A DNA stretch of 64,000 nucleotides from Tolypeutes matacus (lineage: Eukaryota; Chordata; Mammalia; Cingulata; Chlamyphoridae): contig JAKSZT010053764.1 of assembly GCA_026826555.1 (NCBI GenBank), forward strand, positions 17,327,555-17,391,554, read 5' to 3'. The stretch's first letter is position 1; each line of letters starts with the position of its first letter. The notes beneath the pieces are model-generated. The model had not been told where the DNA came from and searched no databases. It saw only the letters and a list, made by a program, of their open reading frames with translations. Shown here piece by piece: positions 33,881 to 46,178 of this stretch. A program made the position numbers and the translations under genes.

Positions 33881-36800
33881 TTTTTACAAATAAATTTTAT
33901 TGATGCGTATTAATAAGGATTAATAAATTCATCCAAAGTGTACAATCACTGGTATTCAGTATAATCAAATAGCTGTGCATTCATCACTTCAATCATTTTT
34001 TGTTTGTTTGTTTTCCATTCCTTTTTTTTTCTTGGTCTGAGACTCTGCTTTTTTTACAGTTATATTGATACATATTAATAAAGCATAAATCCATCCAAAG
34101 TGTAAAATCAGTGGTATTTGGTGTAATCACAAATTTGTGCATTTATTACTTCAATCATTCTTAGAGGACTTTCATTATTCCAATAATAATAAACAACAAA
34201 CAAACAAAACTCATCTTAATCTCTCTATGCTTCCCCTGCTGTACATAGTTGCTATTCTTTTTCCTTCTTTCTAGTATATTTGTATTTATATTTTGTAAAA
34301 AGTCTTCTATAAGCAATATCACCCATATTTTTACTTGAGGTTTTACTATCTTATACAGTCCCATTTACAGTTTTTAGCTTTCCTTGTTATACATGACCTT
34401 AGACTTTTCCTTTCAACCACTGTCATACACATATAATAGCTCTGCTAGTTACAAACACCATGATATGCGTTCATCATTTCTATTCATTTCCAAGATTTGC
34501 AAACAATCTTTTTACTAATTCTGCACAGATTAACCCTCAGCTGTCCATTCTCTACCCTCCTTCTATTTTCTGGTGACCTATATTCCAATTATTAACTCCA
34601 TGAGTTTACACAATATAGTTCATAATAGCACAATCATACAGTATTTGTCCTTTTGTTTCTGGCTTGCTTCATTCAAAATAATGTCCTCCAGGTTCATCCA
34701 TGTTGTTATATGCTCCACAACTTCATTTCTTACCGCTGCATAATATTCCATTGTGTGTATACACCACAGTTTGTTTATCTATTCATCAGTTAATGGACAC
34801 ATGGGTTGTTTCCACCTTTCAGCAATTTTGAATAATACCGCTATAAAAATCTGTGTGCAGATGTCTATTCATGTCTCTGCTCTCAGTTCTTTTGGATATA
34901 TACCTAGAAATGATATTGCTGGGACCCATGGAAGTCTATATTCAACTTCCTTATGAACTGCCAAACAGTCCTCCACAGTGGCTGTACCATTCTACATTCC
35001 TACCAACAGTGAATAAGCATTCCTATCTCTCCACATCCTCTCCAACATTTACAATTTTCCAACTTTTTAATAGTGGCCAGTCTAATAAATATGAACTGAT
35101 ATCTCATTGTAGCTTTGATGTGCATTTCCCTAATCGCTAGTGGTACTGAACTTTTTTTTTATGTGTTTCTTCACCATTTGTATTTCTTCTTTGGATAATT
35201 GTCTCTTTAAGTCTTTTGCCCATTTTTTAACCAGGTAGTTTGTCTTTTTATTGTTGAGTTGTATGATCTCTTTGTGTATCATGGATATTAAACACTTATC
35301 GGATACGTGATTGCCAAATATTTTCTTCCATTGAGTCAGCTGCCTTTTCACTCTTGACAAAGTCCTTTGAGATGCAAAAGTGTTTAATTTTGAGGAGGTC
35401 CCATTTCTCTATTTTTTCTTTTGTTGCTTATGCTTTTGGTGTAAGGTTTAAGAAACTACTGCCTACCACAAGATCTTGAAGGTATTTTCCTACATTTTCT
35501 TCTAGGAGTTTTATGGTTGTTGCTTTTATACTTAGGTCCTTGATCCATTTTGAGTTAATTATTGTATAAGGTGTGAGATAGGGATCTTCCTTCTTTCTTT
35601 TGGATACAGATATCCAGTTCTCCCAGCACTATTTGTTGAATAGACTGTTTGGGCCCAGCTAGGAGGGCTTGACCGCCTTGTCAAAAATCACTTGACTGTA
35701 GATGTGAAGGTCTATTTCTGAGTTCTTGTTTCAGTTCCTTTGGTCAATGTGTCTGCCTTTATGCCAGTACCATGCTGTTTTTACCACTGTAGCTAAGTAA
35801 TATGCTTTAATGTGCAGTAGTGAGAGTCCTCCAACTTTGTTCTTCTTTTTTTAAGAACTTTTTGGCTTTTCAGGGCTCCTTACTCTTCCAAATAAATTTG
35901 ATAATTGGTTTTTCCATTTCTGCAAAAAAGCCTGTTGGGATTTTTATTGGGATTACATTGAAACTGTAAATCAGTTTGGGCAGAATTGGTATCTTAACGA
36001 TATTCAGTGTTTCAATGCATGAACATAGAATGTTCTTCCATTCATTTAAATCTTCTTCATTTTCTTTCAGCAATGTTTTGTAGTTTTCTGAATACAAGTC
36101 CTTTATGTCCTTGGTTAAATGGAATTTTTCCCCTGGTTTCCTCCTCAGATTGCACATCAGTAGTGTATAGAAATGCTATTGATTTTTGCATATTAATCTT
36201 GTATCCTGCCACTTTGCTGAACTCGTCTATTAGTTCTAGTAGCATTGTTTTAGATTTTTCCAGAGATTATAGATATAGGATCATATCATCAGCAAATAGT
36301 GAAAGTTTTACCTCTTCCTTTCCTATTTGGGTACCTTGACAGTCTAGCTAAGGGTTTGATGATTTTGTTGATCTTCTCAAGGAACTAACTTTTGGTTTTG
36401 TTGGTTCTCTCTATTGTGTTTTTTTTCTTGATATCATTTATTTCTTCTCTGATATTTACTATTTCATTCCCTTGGCTCGGTTTGGGATTAGTTTGCTGTA
36501 CTTTTTCTAGTTCCTCAAGGTGTGCAGTTAGATCTTCAATTTTAACTATTTCTTCTTTTTAAAGGTGAGCATTGAGGGCTATAAATTTCCCTCAGACCAC
36601 TGCCTTTTCAGTGTCTCATAAGTTTTGATATGTTGTGTTCTCATTTTCATTCATCTCAAGATATTTGCTGAATTTTCTTGCAACTGGTTATTTAACAGTG
36701 TGTTGTTTAATCTCCATATATTTATTAATTTTCCTTTTTTTCTGTCCATTATTGATTTCCAGCTTCATTTCATTATGATCAGAGAAAGTGTTTTGTATAA

Positions 36801-37255
36801 TTTCAATCTTTTTAAAATTTTTGAGATTTGTCTTGTGACCCAACATATGGTCTATCTTGGAGAAAGATCCATGAGCACTTGAAAAGAAAGTATCTCCTGC
36901 TGTTTTGGGGTGCAATGTTCTATAGATGTCTGTTAGCTGTAGTTCACTTATCACATTATTCAAGCTCTCTGTTTCTTTATTATCCTCTCTCCAGATGTTC
37001 TATCCAATACTGAGAGTGGTGTAGTGAAGTCTCCAACTATTATTGTAGAGACATCTATTTCTCCCTTCAGTTTTACCAGTGTGTGCCTCATATATCTTGA
37101 GGTACTCAGGCTAGGTACATAAATATTTAAAATAGTTATTTCATCTATCACCAACTGCCCCTTTTATTAATGTATAATGACTTTCTTCATCCCTTATAAC
37201 ACTTTTGCATTTTGAAATCTATTTTGTCTGATATTAGTATCACTAATTTCCTCCT
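33881..37255 (-). mobile_element. Rearranged L1: endonuclease joined to late reverse transcriptase
   Basis: Read on the - strand from right to left: endonuclease domain with VGDFTTPLSVL (37050-37030) and the sequence after it (IDHMLGHKTNL at about 36870), ending near 36345. Then, without the first part of reverse transcriptase, sequence just before the catalytic box and onward ([20 protein letters not shown] at 36245-36186), the C-terminal half (VFDKP.. type context, [20 protein letters not shown] at 35950-35890) and the 3' UTR with T-run at 33881. The catalytic reverse transcriptase core is missing from this copy. A second short 3' UTR repeat with its own T-run begins at about 34021-34060, so two overlapping insertions may be involved. 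Confidence 0.7.
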
Positions 37256-38592
37256 CAGCTTGCTCATTACTAGTGTACAGAAATGCTACTGATTTTTGCG
37301 TGTTGATCTTGTATCCTGCCACTTTGCTGAGCTCATTTATTAGGTCTAATAGCTTTGTTGTAGATATTTCAGAGTTTTATAATTATGGGATCATGTCATC
37401 TGTGAAAGGTAAGAGTTTTACTTCCTCTTTTCCAATTTGGATGAGTTTTATTTCTTTTTCTTGCCTAGTTGCTCTAGCTAGAAATTCTAGCACAATGTTG
37501 AATAACAGTGGTGACAGTGGACATCCTTGTCTTGTTCCTGATCTTAGAGGGATTGCTTTCGACCTTTTCCCATTGAGTACAATGTTAGTTGTGGGTTTAT
37601 CATATATACCCTTTATCATATTGAGGAACTTTCCATCTATTCCTATATTTCAGAGTGTGATTATCAGGAAAGGATGCTGAATTTTGTTGAATGCCTTTTC
37701 TGGCAATGATCAAGATGATCATGTGTCTTTTTTCCTTCAATTTATTAATGTGATGTATTACTTTACTTGATTTTCTTGTGTTGAACCACCCTTGCATACC
37801 AGGGAAAAATCCCACTTGGTCATGGTGTATAATTCTTTTGATATGCTGTATTTGCAAATATTTTGTTGAGAATTTTTCCATCTATGTTCATTAGAGAGAT
37901 TGGTCTGTAATTTTCTTTTCTTGTAGTATCTTTATCTGGCTTTGCTATTAGGGTGATATTGGCTCCATAAAATGTGTTGGGTAATTTTCCCTCCTCTTCA
38001 ATTTTTTGGAAGGGTTTAAACAGGATTGGTGTTAATTCTTCTCAAAATGCTTGGTAGAATTCACCTGTGAAGCCATCTGGTCCTGGACTTTTCTTTGCTG
38101 GGAGATTTTTGATAACAGATTTGTGTTTGGTTTGACGAGTGCCTGTATTTCTTGTAGCATCAGTGTAGGTGGTTTGTGTGTTTTTAGGTATTTGTCCATT
38201 TCATTTAGGTTGCTTAGTTTGTTGGCATACAGTTTCTCATAATATCCTCTTATGATCCTTTGTATTTCTGTGTGATCAGTTGTAATGTTTCCCCTTTCAT
38301 TTCTGATTTTATTTATTTGCACATTCTTTTTTCTTTGTTAGTCTTGGTAAGGGTTTGTCAATTTTTTTATTTTCTAAAAAAAACAAACAAACAAAAAAAA
38401 CCCAGATTTTGGTTTTGTTGAATTTCTCTTTTTTGTTCTCAATTTCATTTATTTCTGCTCTAATATTTATTAATTCTTTCTTTCTGCTTGCTTTGGGATT
38501 GGTTTGCTGTTCTTTTTCTAGTTTCTCCAGTTAAGTTAGGTCTTTAATTTTAACTCTTTTTCTTCTTCTCCTTCTCCTTCCTTCTTCTTCAT
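37256..38592 (-). mobile_element. L1 reverse-transcriptase fragment
   Basis: On the - strand: [17 protein letters not shown] start (38080), [19 protein letters not shown] region (37830-37800), [20 protein letters not shown] (37550-37480) and the catalytic box, here LPFTDDMIP at 37405-37383. A has become T in the usual FADD, which would disable it. It ends at ctcctcag-like sequence at 37250-37260. The same sequence recurs at 36140-36150, so the two L1 copies overlap by about 190 bases around the endonuclease piece. Confidence 0.75.
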
Positions 38593-38601
38593 CTTCTTTT
38601 T

Positions 38602-40203
38602 TTTTTTTTTTTTTTTTTTTTTTGAGAAATTTTTTTTTTTTCCCACAGGGTAAAACAATTCAGAGAAAAATTAGACAAGGCTTAAAACAAAGTAAACGAT
38701 AATGCCATTACTTTTAATTAAAGCGAGACATGAAAAGTTAAACATACTTGCATTTACATTAAGGAGAAGGAAAGGATAACAATACACATGCAGCACCTGT
38801 AATGTACTCTGGTCATCACAGTGATGGTGCCTTCTGCGGAGATGCTTCTTTGTCTGCTATGGGGATGAGCCTGGCATGCAGATGACTCAGACATATGACT
38901 CAGCAGTCTCCCCCAGGTGTGGAAAAGAAACACAGCTAAGTTCTTAAAGTCCATCCACCTAGTTTCCATGTCCACTATTAGGCTTATTACACGTTATCAT
39001 GTCTTTCATTTCAATATACTTTTATTACAATTCCATTACAAGTTTACAGTCTGGTTTAAATAGAATGCTTTTCAGGTAAGCTGCTCCCTAGTGACATTAG
39101 GAAGGCAGAATAATCACATGGATAAGTTCCCTCCAAATCCAAGTTGTAGGAAGTTTGCAAGTAGACTGAAAGGCCATTGATGGAATTTAGACAATTTAGT
39201 CATTAAGACCTTTCATTCTAAAGGGCCTGGGTATTCTAGACTTTATCTTCTTGGCTTTTTTCCTCCATTATCACATCTGTACCCATATTATTGGGGTCTG
39301 CAGCATTGTCCACTAAACACAGAAACTAGACAAGAATATTTTTTAGTTCCAAATATATGCCTAGCACAGTGGCTTATTTGGTAGGTGCTTAAATCATTGC
39401 TGAAAGGAAGTGAATTTTCAAATATATATGCTTCATTTAAAAAGTTTTATTTTTACAAGAAACAAAAGAAAACGAAAAAGCTAAAGAAATTATATATTAA
39501 AAAATTACAAGAGTAGCTTCTATACTGTTGGTTGGTTGGAAGGCTCACAAGGGCTTCAGTTTATGACATAATGGGTGAATCTCCACCTTCCAATATCTGA
39601 TAACCTTCTACCCTCCGGCAGTGTCATAAAATATTCAGCATCCTGTGAAACTTCTTGTCAGTTTTCACAGTTGTGAACGCCTTTATGCCAGCTTCCACTA
39701 TAAAATAATGACCTTTAGTATCTTTATTTCTTCATCAATAAATCTGTGGTAGAGATTTCTGGCCACAGAACTCAAGGACTTTTCTGGTTGATATAAGATC
39801 TTAGATTTACTTCTTACTGCCTTGTTGATTTCTTTAATAACATCATTAATTTGACAATAGATTAACTGGGATTTCATGAATGCAGGAATACCATTGAACT
39901 TATCAGAAGTTATAAATGGAATTTCTTTAATATTTTTTTGTTCTTTTGGGGGCTTCTTTGTGGGCGCAGTCTCCTCAACTTTGACTGGATTTTCAGGAGT
40001 AAGCTCTGATTTCTTAACATAGCTCTGCGTTACTATTACTGGAGGAAAATGGAGAGGAAGGTTTTGTTTGAGATGTTGCACATCTTTATAATCTTCAAGA
40101 GATTCACGGAGTTACTTGAGTGAATTATTTGTTTGTTCTTGATACTGAATTTCCAATTCCAATTTATTTAGAATTTCATTTACTTTGATTTCATCTCCTA
40201 CTT
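38602..40203 (-). pseudogene. SKA1: SKA1 processed pseudogene (spindle and kinetochore-associated protein 1)
   Basis: Reading the - strand, SKA1 codons begin at about 40200 (GDEI, NEILNKLELEIQYQ), meet an in-frame TAA at about 40113 (after NNSLK), and continue as SLEDYKDV and LKQNLP. An open stretch to 39698 reads VTQSYVKKSELTPENPVKVE, KKPPKEQKNIKEIPFIT, QINDVIKEINKAV and ARNLYHRFIDEE. A 1-base deletion just after that shifts the frame. The rest (HYFIVEAGIKAFTTVK, DKKFHRMLNIL) carries a further TGA and an insertion of about 8 bases before the end. About 1 kb of 3' UTR follows and the copy ends in a long T-run (38599-38623), its poly-A tail. About the first 43 codons are missing and no introns are present. 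It is a 5'-truncated, dead retrocopy lying between L1 sequences. The parent acts in the SKA complex at kinetochores. Confidence 0.88.
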
Positions 40204-41544
40204 TATTTCATGTAGTTCATATTTTCCTTTTATCCTTGAGCACACTTATAATAGCTTTAAAGTCTTTGCCTGCTAATTCCATAATCTATTATTTTTTATC
40301 TTTTTCTGTTGACTGAGTTTTCTCCTGGCTTTGGGTCATATTTCCTCTTTCTTTGCATGCACAGTCATTTTTTATTGGAAGCCAGACATTGCGTATTTTC
40401 CATGGCTGCATGCTGGATTTTGTTGTATTCCTTAAGAATGTTGGAACTTGTTTGGGCTCTCAGTTAAATGACATGTGGATCAGTATTAATCTAACTTTTA
40501 AACTTTATCAAGGCATTTCCAAAGAAGTCTTTATTGTAGGGCTAATTTAGCTCCACCCCTAAGGTTAGACTTCTAAATATTCTAACCAGTGTTTCATGTA
40601 TTACAGGGTCTCTTCACTCTGACTGATGGAAAAATATGTTATTCCCTTTCCTGTGGTAGCTCTGTAAATTGTTGTCTATTACTTTCCACTGGTTCTTTCT
40701 TTGGACTCATAGAGTTTCATCTCATCCATGCTCTCAGAGCAGTACTCAGCCAAAGGCTCTACACAGCCCCCTGCAGATCTCCAGAGTTCCCTCTCTATAG
40801 CAACTCCCACATCTCTGTACTCTGCTCCACACTTCCTAGCTACCTTTAATTTTTTTTTTTAATCGACTTTAATTTTTTCTTTTTGGTGTACACTTCTATG
40901 AGTTGCCCCCTCTCTCCCCCCCCACCCCCCACCCCCCCAACCCCCTGCTTGCTGTCTGGGTCCATTTGCTTGGTGATCTTCTGTGTCTGTTTCTTGCCTT
41001 CTTATTTTTCTCCTTCAGGCTTCACCAGGATTCAATCCCAGGGACCTCCGATGTGTGAAAGAGGCACCCTGTCACTTGTGCCACCTCAGTTCCTGGTTTC
41101 TGGCTCATCTTGCCTTGGCTTTCCCACGTATGTCTCCCTTGCTTCATCATCATCTTGCTGCATGGCTCTGCTCGCCCGCTCGCCTTTTTTTTTTTTTACC
41201 AGGAGGTTCCGGGTATCGAACTCCAGTCCCTCCATATGGTAGATGGACACACAACCTCTTGAGCTACATCCACTTCCCAGGAAGTCCAGTTTTCATCTCC
41301 TCAACTCAGTGGGACTGCAGGGCTCTGTTTTGGTTAACTACCCCTGTACTGTGGCCTGGAAACTACCTCCAGGCAGAAAGCTGGGAAATTCTAGAGCTTT
41401 TCTTCTCCCACGGTTACGTTCCTGCACTACCCATTGTCCAATGTCTGAAAAGAGTTGTTTCATATATTTTGTTGGTTTTCTAGTTGTTTACACCAAGAGG
41501 GAAATTCCCATAGCAATTAATCTCTTATAGAAGAAACATGATTT
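40204..41544 (-). mobile_element. Old L1 5'-side sequence, split by a long SINE
   Basis: 40204-40849 (gagcacacttataatagctt, tctgttgactgagttttctc, tgcatgcacagtcatttttt) and 41280-41544 (gttggttttctagttgttta, caccaagagggaaattccca) match antisense old L1 5'/inter-ORF sequence. The SINE at 40850-41279 separates the halves. Confidence 0.45.
40850..41279 (-). mobile_element. Long DAS-type SINE with two tRNA-like boxes
   Basis: Head at the right (- strand gggaagtggatgtagctcaa from 41278), first box about 41260-41200, second box around 41060-41030 (antisense of gattcaatcccagggacctc), A/T-rich and C-rich end at 40850-40945. The run of C at 40915-40945 is the complement of the G-rich end typical of this long form. 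Confidence 0.8.
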
Positions 41545-42440
41545 TATTTTATTTTAGAAAATATTTATTAGGTTCAAAATTGTTGTTTATTGTAAGAAAT
41601 TTTTAAGAATAGGTAATGTATATACAGGATACAAAGATCAAAGGGTATGAAAAGATGGACAGTGAAAAGTATGGCTGCCTTATAACCCTGTTCACCAGCC
41701 ACCTAGCTTCCCTCCTTAAATGCAACTATTAACAATTGGTTCTAGGGAAGTGGATGTGGCTCAAGTGATTGGGCTCCCATCTACCATATGGAGGGTCCTG
41801 GGTTCAGTTCCTGGGGCCTCTTGGTGAAAGTGAGCTGGCCCATGCGGACAGCTGGCGCAACAAGGTGACACAACAAAAAAAGAGACACAGAAGAGAGACA
41901 GTGAGAGACACAACAAACCAGGGAGCTGGGGTGGCTCAAGCGATTGAGTGCCTCTCTTCCATGTCGGAAGACAAGCAGATACAGAGGAACACACAGTAAT
42001 GGACACAGAGAGCAGACAGCGAGTGTAAGTGCTGGGGGTGGGGGAATAAATAAATTTAAAAAATTAAATCTTAAGAAAGAAAAACAATTGGTTCTAGAGA
42101 TACTTTACAAAGTATTCTACATCTTGCTTTTAAAAACTTAATATCTTTTGGAAAAATTTCCATATCAGAATGTGTAGAGGTGCTTGATATTTTTTGTTGA
42201 TTGTGTAGTATTATTTTTTAAAAAATAGTGTCCCTACACACGTAGAGAGAGAGAAAAAAAAGAAGAGGAGGAGGAGGAAATAGAAGAAGACAAGGATGTT
42301 CCTATAATCCTACCATAAGAATTTGGTATTTTATTAAATAATACATGTTCATGATAAAAAAAAAAATGTAAAAATAAATAAAATGAAAAGTGGAAGACTC
42401 CCTTTCCACACTGTCAACAGTTTTCTCTTTTTAAAAATGT
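41545..42440 (-). mobile_element. Old L1 3' UTR, split by a long SINE
   Basis: The + strand shows gatacaaagatcaaagggta, ttcaccagccacctagcttc and, after the SINE, acaaagtattctacatcttg: antisense of an old L1 3' end. A purine-rich run (42244-42295) and AT-rich DNA follow it. Confidence 0.5.
41746..42082 (+). mobile_element. Long DAS-type SINE with a 15-bp target-site duplication
   Basis: Head ggaagtggatgtggctcaag, first box to ttcagttcctggggcctctt, middle ctggcccatgcggacagctg and gcgcaacaaggtgacacaac, second box ctggggtggctcaagcgatt, then gacacagagagcagacagcg, a gggggtggggg run and an aataaataaatt tail. The perfect 15-mer aacaattggttctag flanks it at 41731-41745 and 42083-42097. This is the best-defined copy of the long two-box form here. 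Confidence 0.92.
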
Positions 42441-42536
42441 TTTAATGCACATAGTGCATTAGTTTGGGTTCACAAGAAAACAGATACTGACACATATATT
42501 AGGGTTCAGGGTGTTTGTATGGATGGTGTTAGGGGT

Positions 42537-42957
42537 TGAATTGTGTCCTCCAAAAAGATATGTTGAAGTCCCAATTCCCAGAACCTTAGAATGTGACCTT
42601 ATTTGGAATTAAGCTTGTTACAGATGGAATTAGGGAAGGTAAAATGAAGTCATACTACAGTAGGGTGGGCTCTGATGTCCGTATAAGAGGAAATTCAGAC
42701 TCAGACCAGAGACAGAGAGAGGGGAGAACACAGTGTGATGACCATGGCAGAGAACACTATGGATAGCAGAAAGCTACCTCCAGAAGCCAAAAGAGACTCA
42801 TGGAACAGTTTCTACCCTACAGGCTTCAGGGGAAGCATGGTCTTGCTGATACCTGATTTTGAACTTGTAGCTTCCAGACCTGTGAGACAACAAATTTCTG
42901 TTGTTTTAAGCCACCCAGTTTGTGATAATATGTTAGCACCCCTAGGAAACTAAGACA
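42537..42957 (-). mobile_element. Solo LTR, MaLR/MLT1-like, inverted
   Basis: On the - strand it runs from tgtcttagtttcctaggggt through gtggcttaaaacaacagaaa to caattcaacccctaaca: TG...CA ends and about 421 bp. The flanking bases are gatgg and gacga, a poor 5-bp duplication. Older repeat-like sequence lies on either side. No viral genes. Confidence 0.65.
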
Positions 42958-44289
42958 GACGATCTCAGGAAACAGAGTAAGGGAGAAAGACCCCAGGAAA
43001 AGTCAACAAAGAGTTTGTTAATGAGCTGGTTAACACAGTGGGCAACTGGGATTTCTCCTGTTGGCAAACATCTCAGTAACAATGTAGAATGTCTTGTTAT
43101 TTTCCTTCCAAAGAATGGGAAGTTGAGGCATTTACCCACTGATTGGCTGGTCTCATTGTTTGAGTTGATCCTTGGGGCAGTAATCTCCCAGCATTTTTTG
43201 CATATGTCTGTATGTGGGCTGAGTGGCCTTCCCTGTCTTCTGAGAAAACCCTGAGAAAAAACAGAAGAGATTCCTCAGCATGAGCATGGAGCTACCCACC
43301 ACATCCACTCAAGGGCCAGAAAGAGGCCACAGATGAATTTGTTTAAACACTCCAGTGTTCTATTTTGCTTTTTAATTTGAATTTGTTGCCAAAATTTAAA
43401 AATTGGCATATTTTCCTGTAAAGTCCTATTTGGGAGCTTCTCAGAAAACCAGAAGATCAGGCAATATTAGCTCTTCATTTCAAGGGCAACAATCAGCTGA
43501 AGCTTGGTAGTATCATTCACTCTCTATTCCCCATTGACACTGGGGCTAAATGGTGGCTGCCACATATCACTGTCACTGACTGCAATGCCATTTTCTTACA
43601 TCTGCCCTACTTCACCCAGTTATGTTAACTGCCTGTCCAACAAAGTCATTGAATATTTATTTACTCCTCCTCGATGGTAAGATCAACCGAAGGGCCATTC
43701 ACAGTACACTAACCACAGATACACTCAGCATAAATATGACTCATTGGATACACATTTAAACTCCATAAAAAGTCATTTGAAAAAATTTTTTATATTAAAA
43801 CAAACATTGAATACAAACTTTGCTTGAGTTTTGAAGATAAAACATTAAACTTTCAACAAAATTATCACTTCAGCTATCTTCCAGCTGATTCACTTCAAGC
43901 ATTGAGGCTACTTCTGTGGAAAGATTGAGAAGCATTGACCTCTTTATGCACTTTTTTTGCATAACATCTAACTAGAAATTCCTGGTAGTCAATATAAAGT
44001 GTTCTTCTATTAAAAACTGGAAGCCATGTTTTAAGTAGGGAAAAATCTTTCATATGCTTGGGGAATGTCAGAATAAATCACCTCTGCTGTTCAACTTTCT
44101 TTTCATCAGTATAAATGACCTTTCTTCCTTTAAGCTTTCTTTTTTTTTCTTATTGGTCAACCCTTTAATCACAATTTCTCTTTTGTATCTTCTCCAAAAA
44201 TCTCCACATTTCTTTTTGGGTCTAGAAACCAGAAATTGTTAGAAAAGAAGGCTTCGCTGTCCCTATTGCCTTTTTTCCCTTTAATAAAG
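42958..44289. other. Intergenic, no gene recognised
   Basis: No gene, RNA or clear repeat. Open frames of up to 79 codons have no recognisable features. Part of 42958-43250 may belong to an older repeat that the neighbouring LTR interrupted. Confidence 0.45.
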
Positions 44290-44870
44290 AAGAAACTTGA
44301 ATGTCCAGCTATAAGAGATTGATTAAATACAGGGAAATTCTTTGCAGCCATAAAAGATAAATTAAAATATTTAAAAACACAAGAAATTGCCAAAATAAAT
44401 CATTAAGTGGCAAAAAGACTGATTAAAACACAGTAATGTAATATGACCTTCATTCTGCTAAAATTATTTACATCCATATTTTAAAAATAAATATACACAA
44501 ATATATAGGAAAATATATGCCAAAATATTAAAAATTAGAATTCATCCTAGTATAGAGAACCAGATATAATTGTATTTTTCTCCACTGGCTACCAATTTAT
44601 CCCAACACTATTTATTAAGAAGGCTTTCTTTTCCTTTCTTGATTTGAGATGCCACCTTTATCACATATTAAATTTCCAGATGCAACTGGATTTATTTTGG
44701 GATTTTCTATTCTGTGACATTACCACCTTCTTACTCTATAACCTTTATAATGTTTTTAAAAATGTATTTTAATAACTGTAGGACTAGCCTCTTGTTGATT
44801 TCTTTTTTCAAGGTTTTCCAGATATTATTGCTTATTTATTCTTCCTAATGAACATTATAATGAAACTGTC
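44290..44870. mobile_element. Two old L1 fragments in opposite orientation
   Basis: 44290-44520 reads on the + strand as old L1 (gaatgtccagctataagaga, attctttgcagccataaaag). 44540-44870 reads on the - strand as L1 ORF2 (+ strand landmarks cccaacactatttattaaga and tattttaataactgtaggac). Both are short and broken. Confidence 0.5.
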
Positions 44871-45120
44871 TTAGCTCTGAGGCTCCCTCTTCCGTTGCCT
44901 TTGCACAACATTAAAAAATATGGCCTTGTATTTCCTGAGCTCTGCCTCCGTGATTCTGTTCCCCACATTTGCCTAGAGCTTCTCTTTATTTTTCCCCCTA
45001 ATGTCCTTGCTAAGGCATTTGAATTTTACCCCTAGAAAGTTTCTTTTTAGTGCAGGCTTTGTCCTGAAAGGTGGCTTCCATTATAGGGCCCAGACTGCCC
45101 AGCACCATCCCGTGAATTAA

Positions 45121-45620
45121 AGGCTGTGTTTTACTTATCTATTGCTGGGTTATAAATCACCTTCACAATTTAGTGTCTTAAAACAACAACAGCCATTTAA
45201 TATCTCCCATGATTCTTGGAGTTAACTGTGATCAGCTAGGTGGTTCTTCTGCTCTAAGTGGTGTCAGCTGGGCTATAGTTATCTAGAGGCTTGACTGGAC
45301 CAGAACATTCAAGATGGCTTACTCATATGGCTGGATCTTGGTATTGGCTGTTGGCTGGGAGCTCAGCCGAGGCTGTCAACTGGAGCACTTCAGTTTTCCT
45401 CAATGTGATCTTCTACGTGACTTGAGCTTCTTAGATCAAGATGGCTAGCATTCCAAGTATGAAAGTAGAAGCACTAGATCTCTTAAGGCCCAGGTTCCGA
45501 AGTTTCACAGTAACACTTCTGCCACATTTTATTGATCTAAGCAAGTTACAGAGCAGGCTCAAATTCAAGGGAGAGGAAATTGACTCTTTCTCTTGATGGG
45601 ATGAGTGACAAAGAAGTTGA
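45121..45620 (+). mobile_element. Ancient mammal-wide repeat, related to 52010-52437
   Basis: The order acttatctattgctgggtta, cttaaaacaacaacagccat, gatcagctaggtggttcttc, ctgccacattttattgatct and tcttgatgggatgagtgaca matches an old mammalian LTR/DNA-element family whose name I cannot fix. A second copy is at 52010-52437 plus 54238-54305. Confidence 0.45.
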
Positions 45621-45689
45621 AGCTATCTTTAATGCACCACAGTCTGCAAAGCCCACTTCTAGTATAGATTGTTCTTCTCAGATTAGCCC

Positions 45690-46178
45690 TCAAGCATCAC
45701 TGAGTAGGGACCTTTGACATTGGGAATGAATACCTCTGGGTGATTTTCTGGGTTCTCTCTTGGAATTAACAGAAATCCCTCCTCCTTTGCTTACTTCCTC
45801 CCAAACCTTCATGAGATTTGATGTGTCACCTGGATGAATATAAGCCTGGCTGTAGTCCATGCAAGGGCTGGTTGACTTATGGTTTACCTTTAGATCCAGG
45901 ATACAGCCCATTAGGATAGCAACACGAAGCAGCAAGTTAGTTTACCAGTGTCTCCACCTTTGACTGGACTTCAACTTTTCTCCCCCATCCTCTCAAGGCT
46001 AACAAAAGTCCTGCTCTGTCTTTCACTACTTCTTCCTGGTGGGCAAACACTCCCAGGGCATAGATAGCTCCAAATGCCTGGTTCACCATTGTGGGTTCTC
46101 ATAGACTCCCAGATCTTGTCCTGGTGTTCTTGGTAGTGCTTTAATGCTTTTATGAAAGCATTTTTCTGTATTTCACCC
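45690..46178 (-). other. Possible protein-coding remnant, unidentified
   Basis: Two adjacent - strand frames (46183-45971, 70 codons, and 45935-45690, 81 codons) contain protein-like stretches such as FIKALKHYQEHQDKIWESMR and LMKVWEEVSKGGGISVNSKR. The first continues in another frame as IYALGVFAHQEEVVKDRAGL after a shift near 46085. This looks like frameshifted old coding sequence, perhaps a processed pseudogene or exon remnant. I cannot identify it and no poly-A tail is visible. Confidence 0.3.

Noticed and set aside
42735..42953. 72-codon frame starting MMTMAENTMDSRK
   Set aside because: It lies wholly inside the inverted solo LTR.
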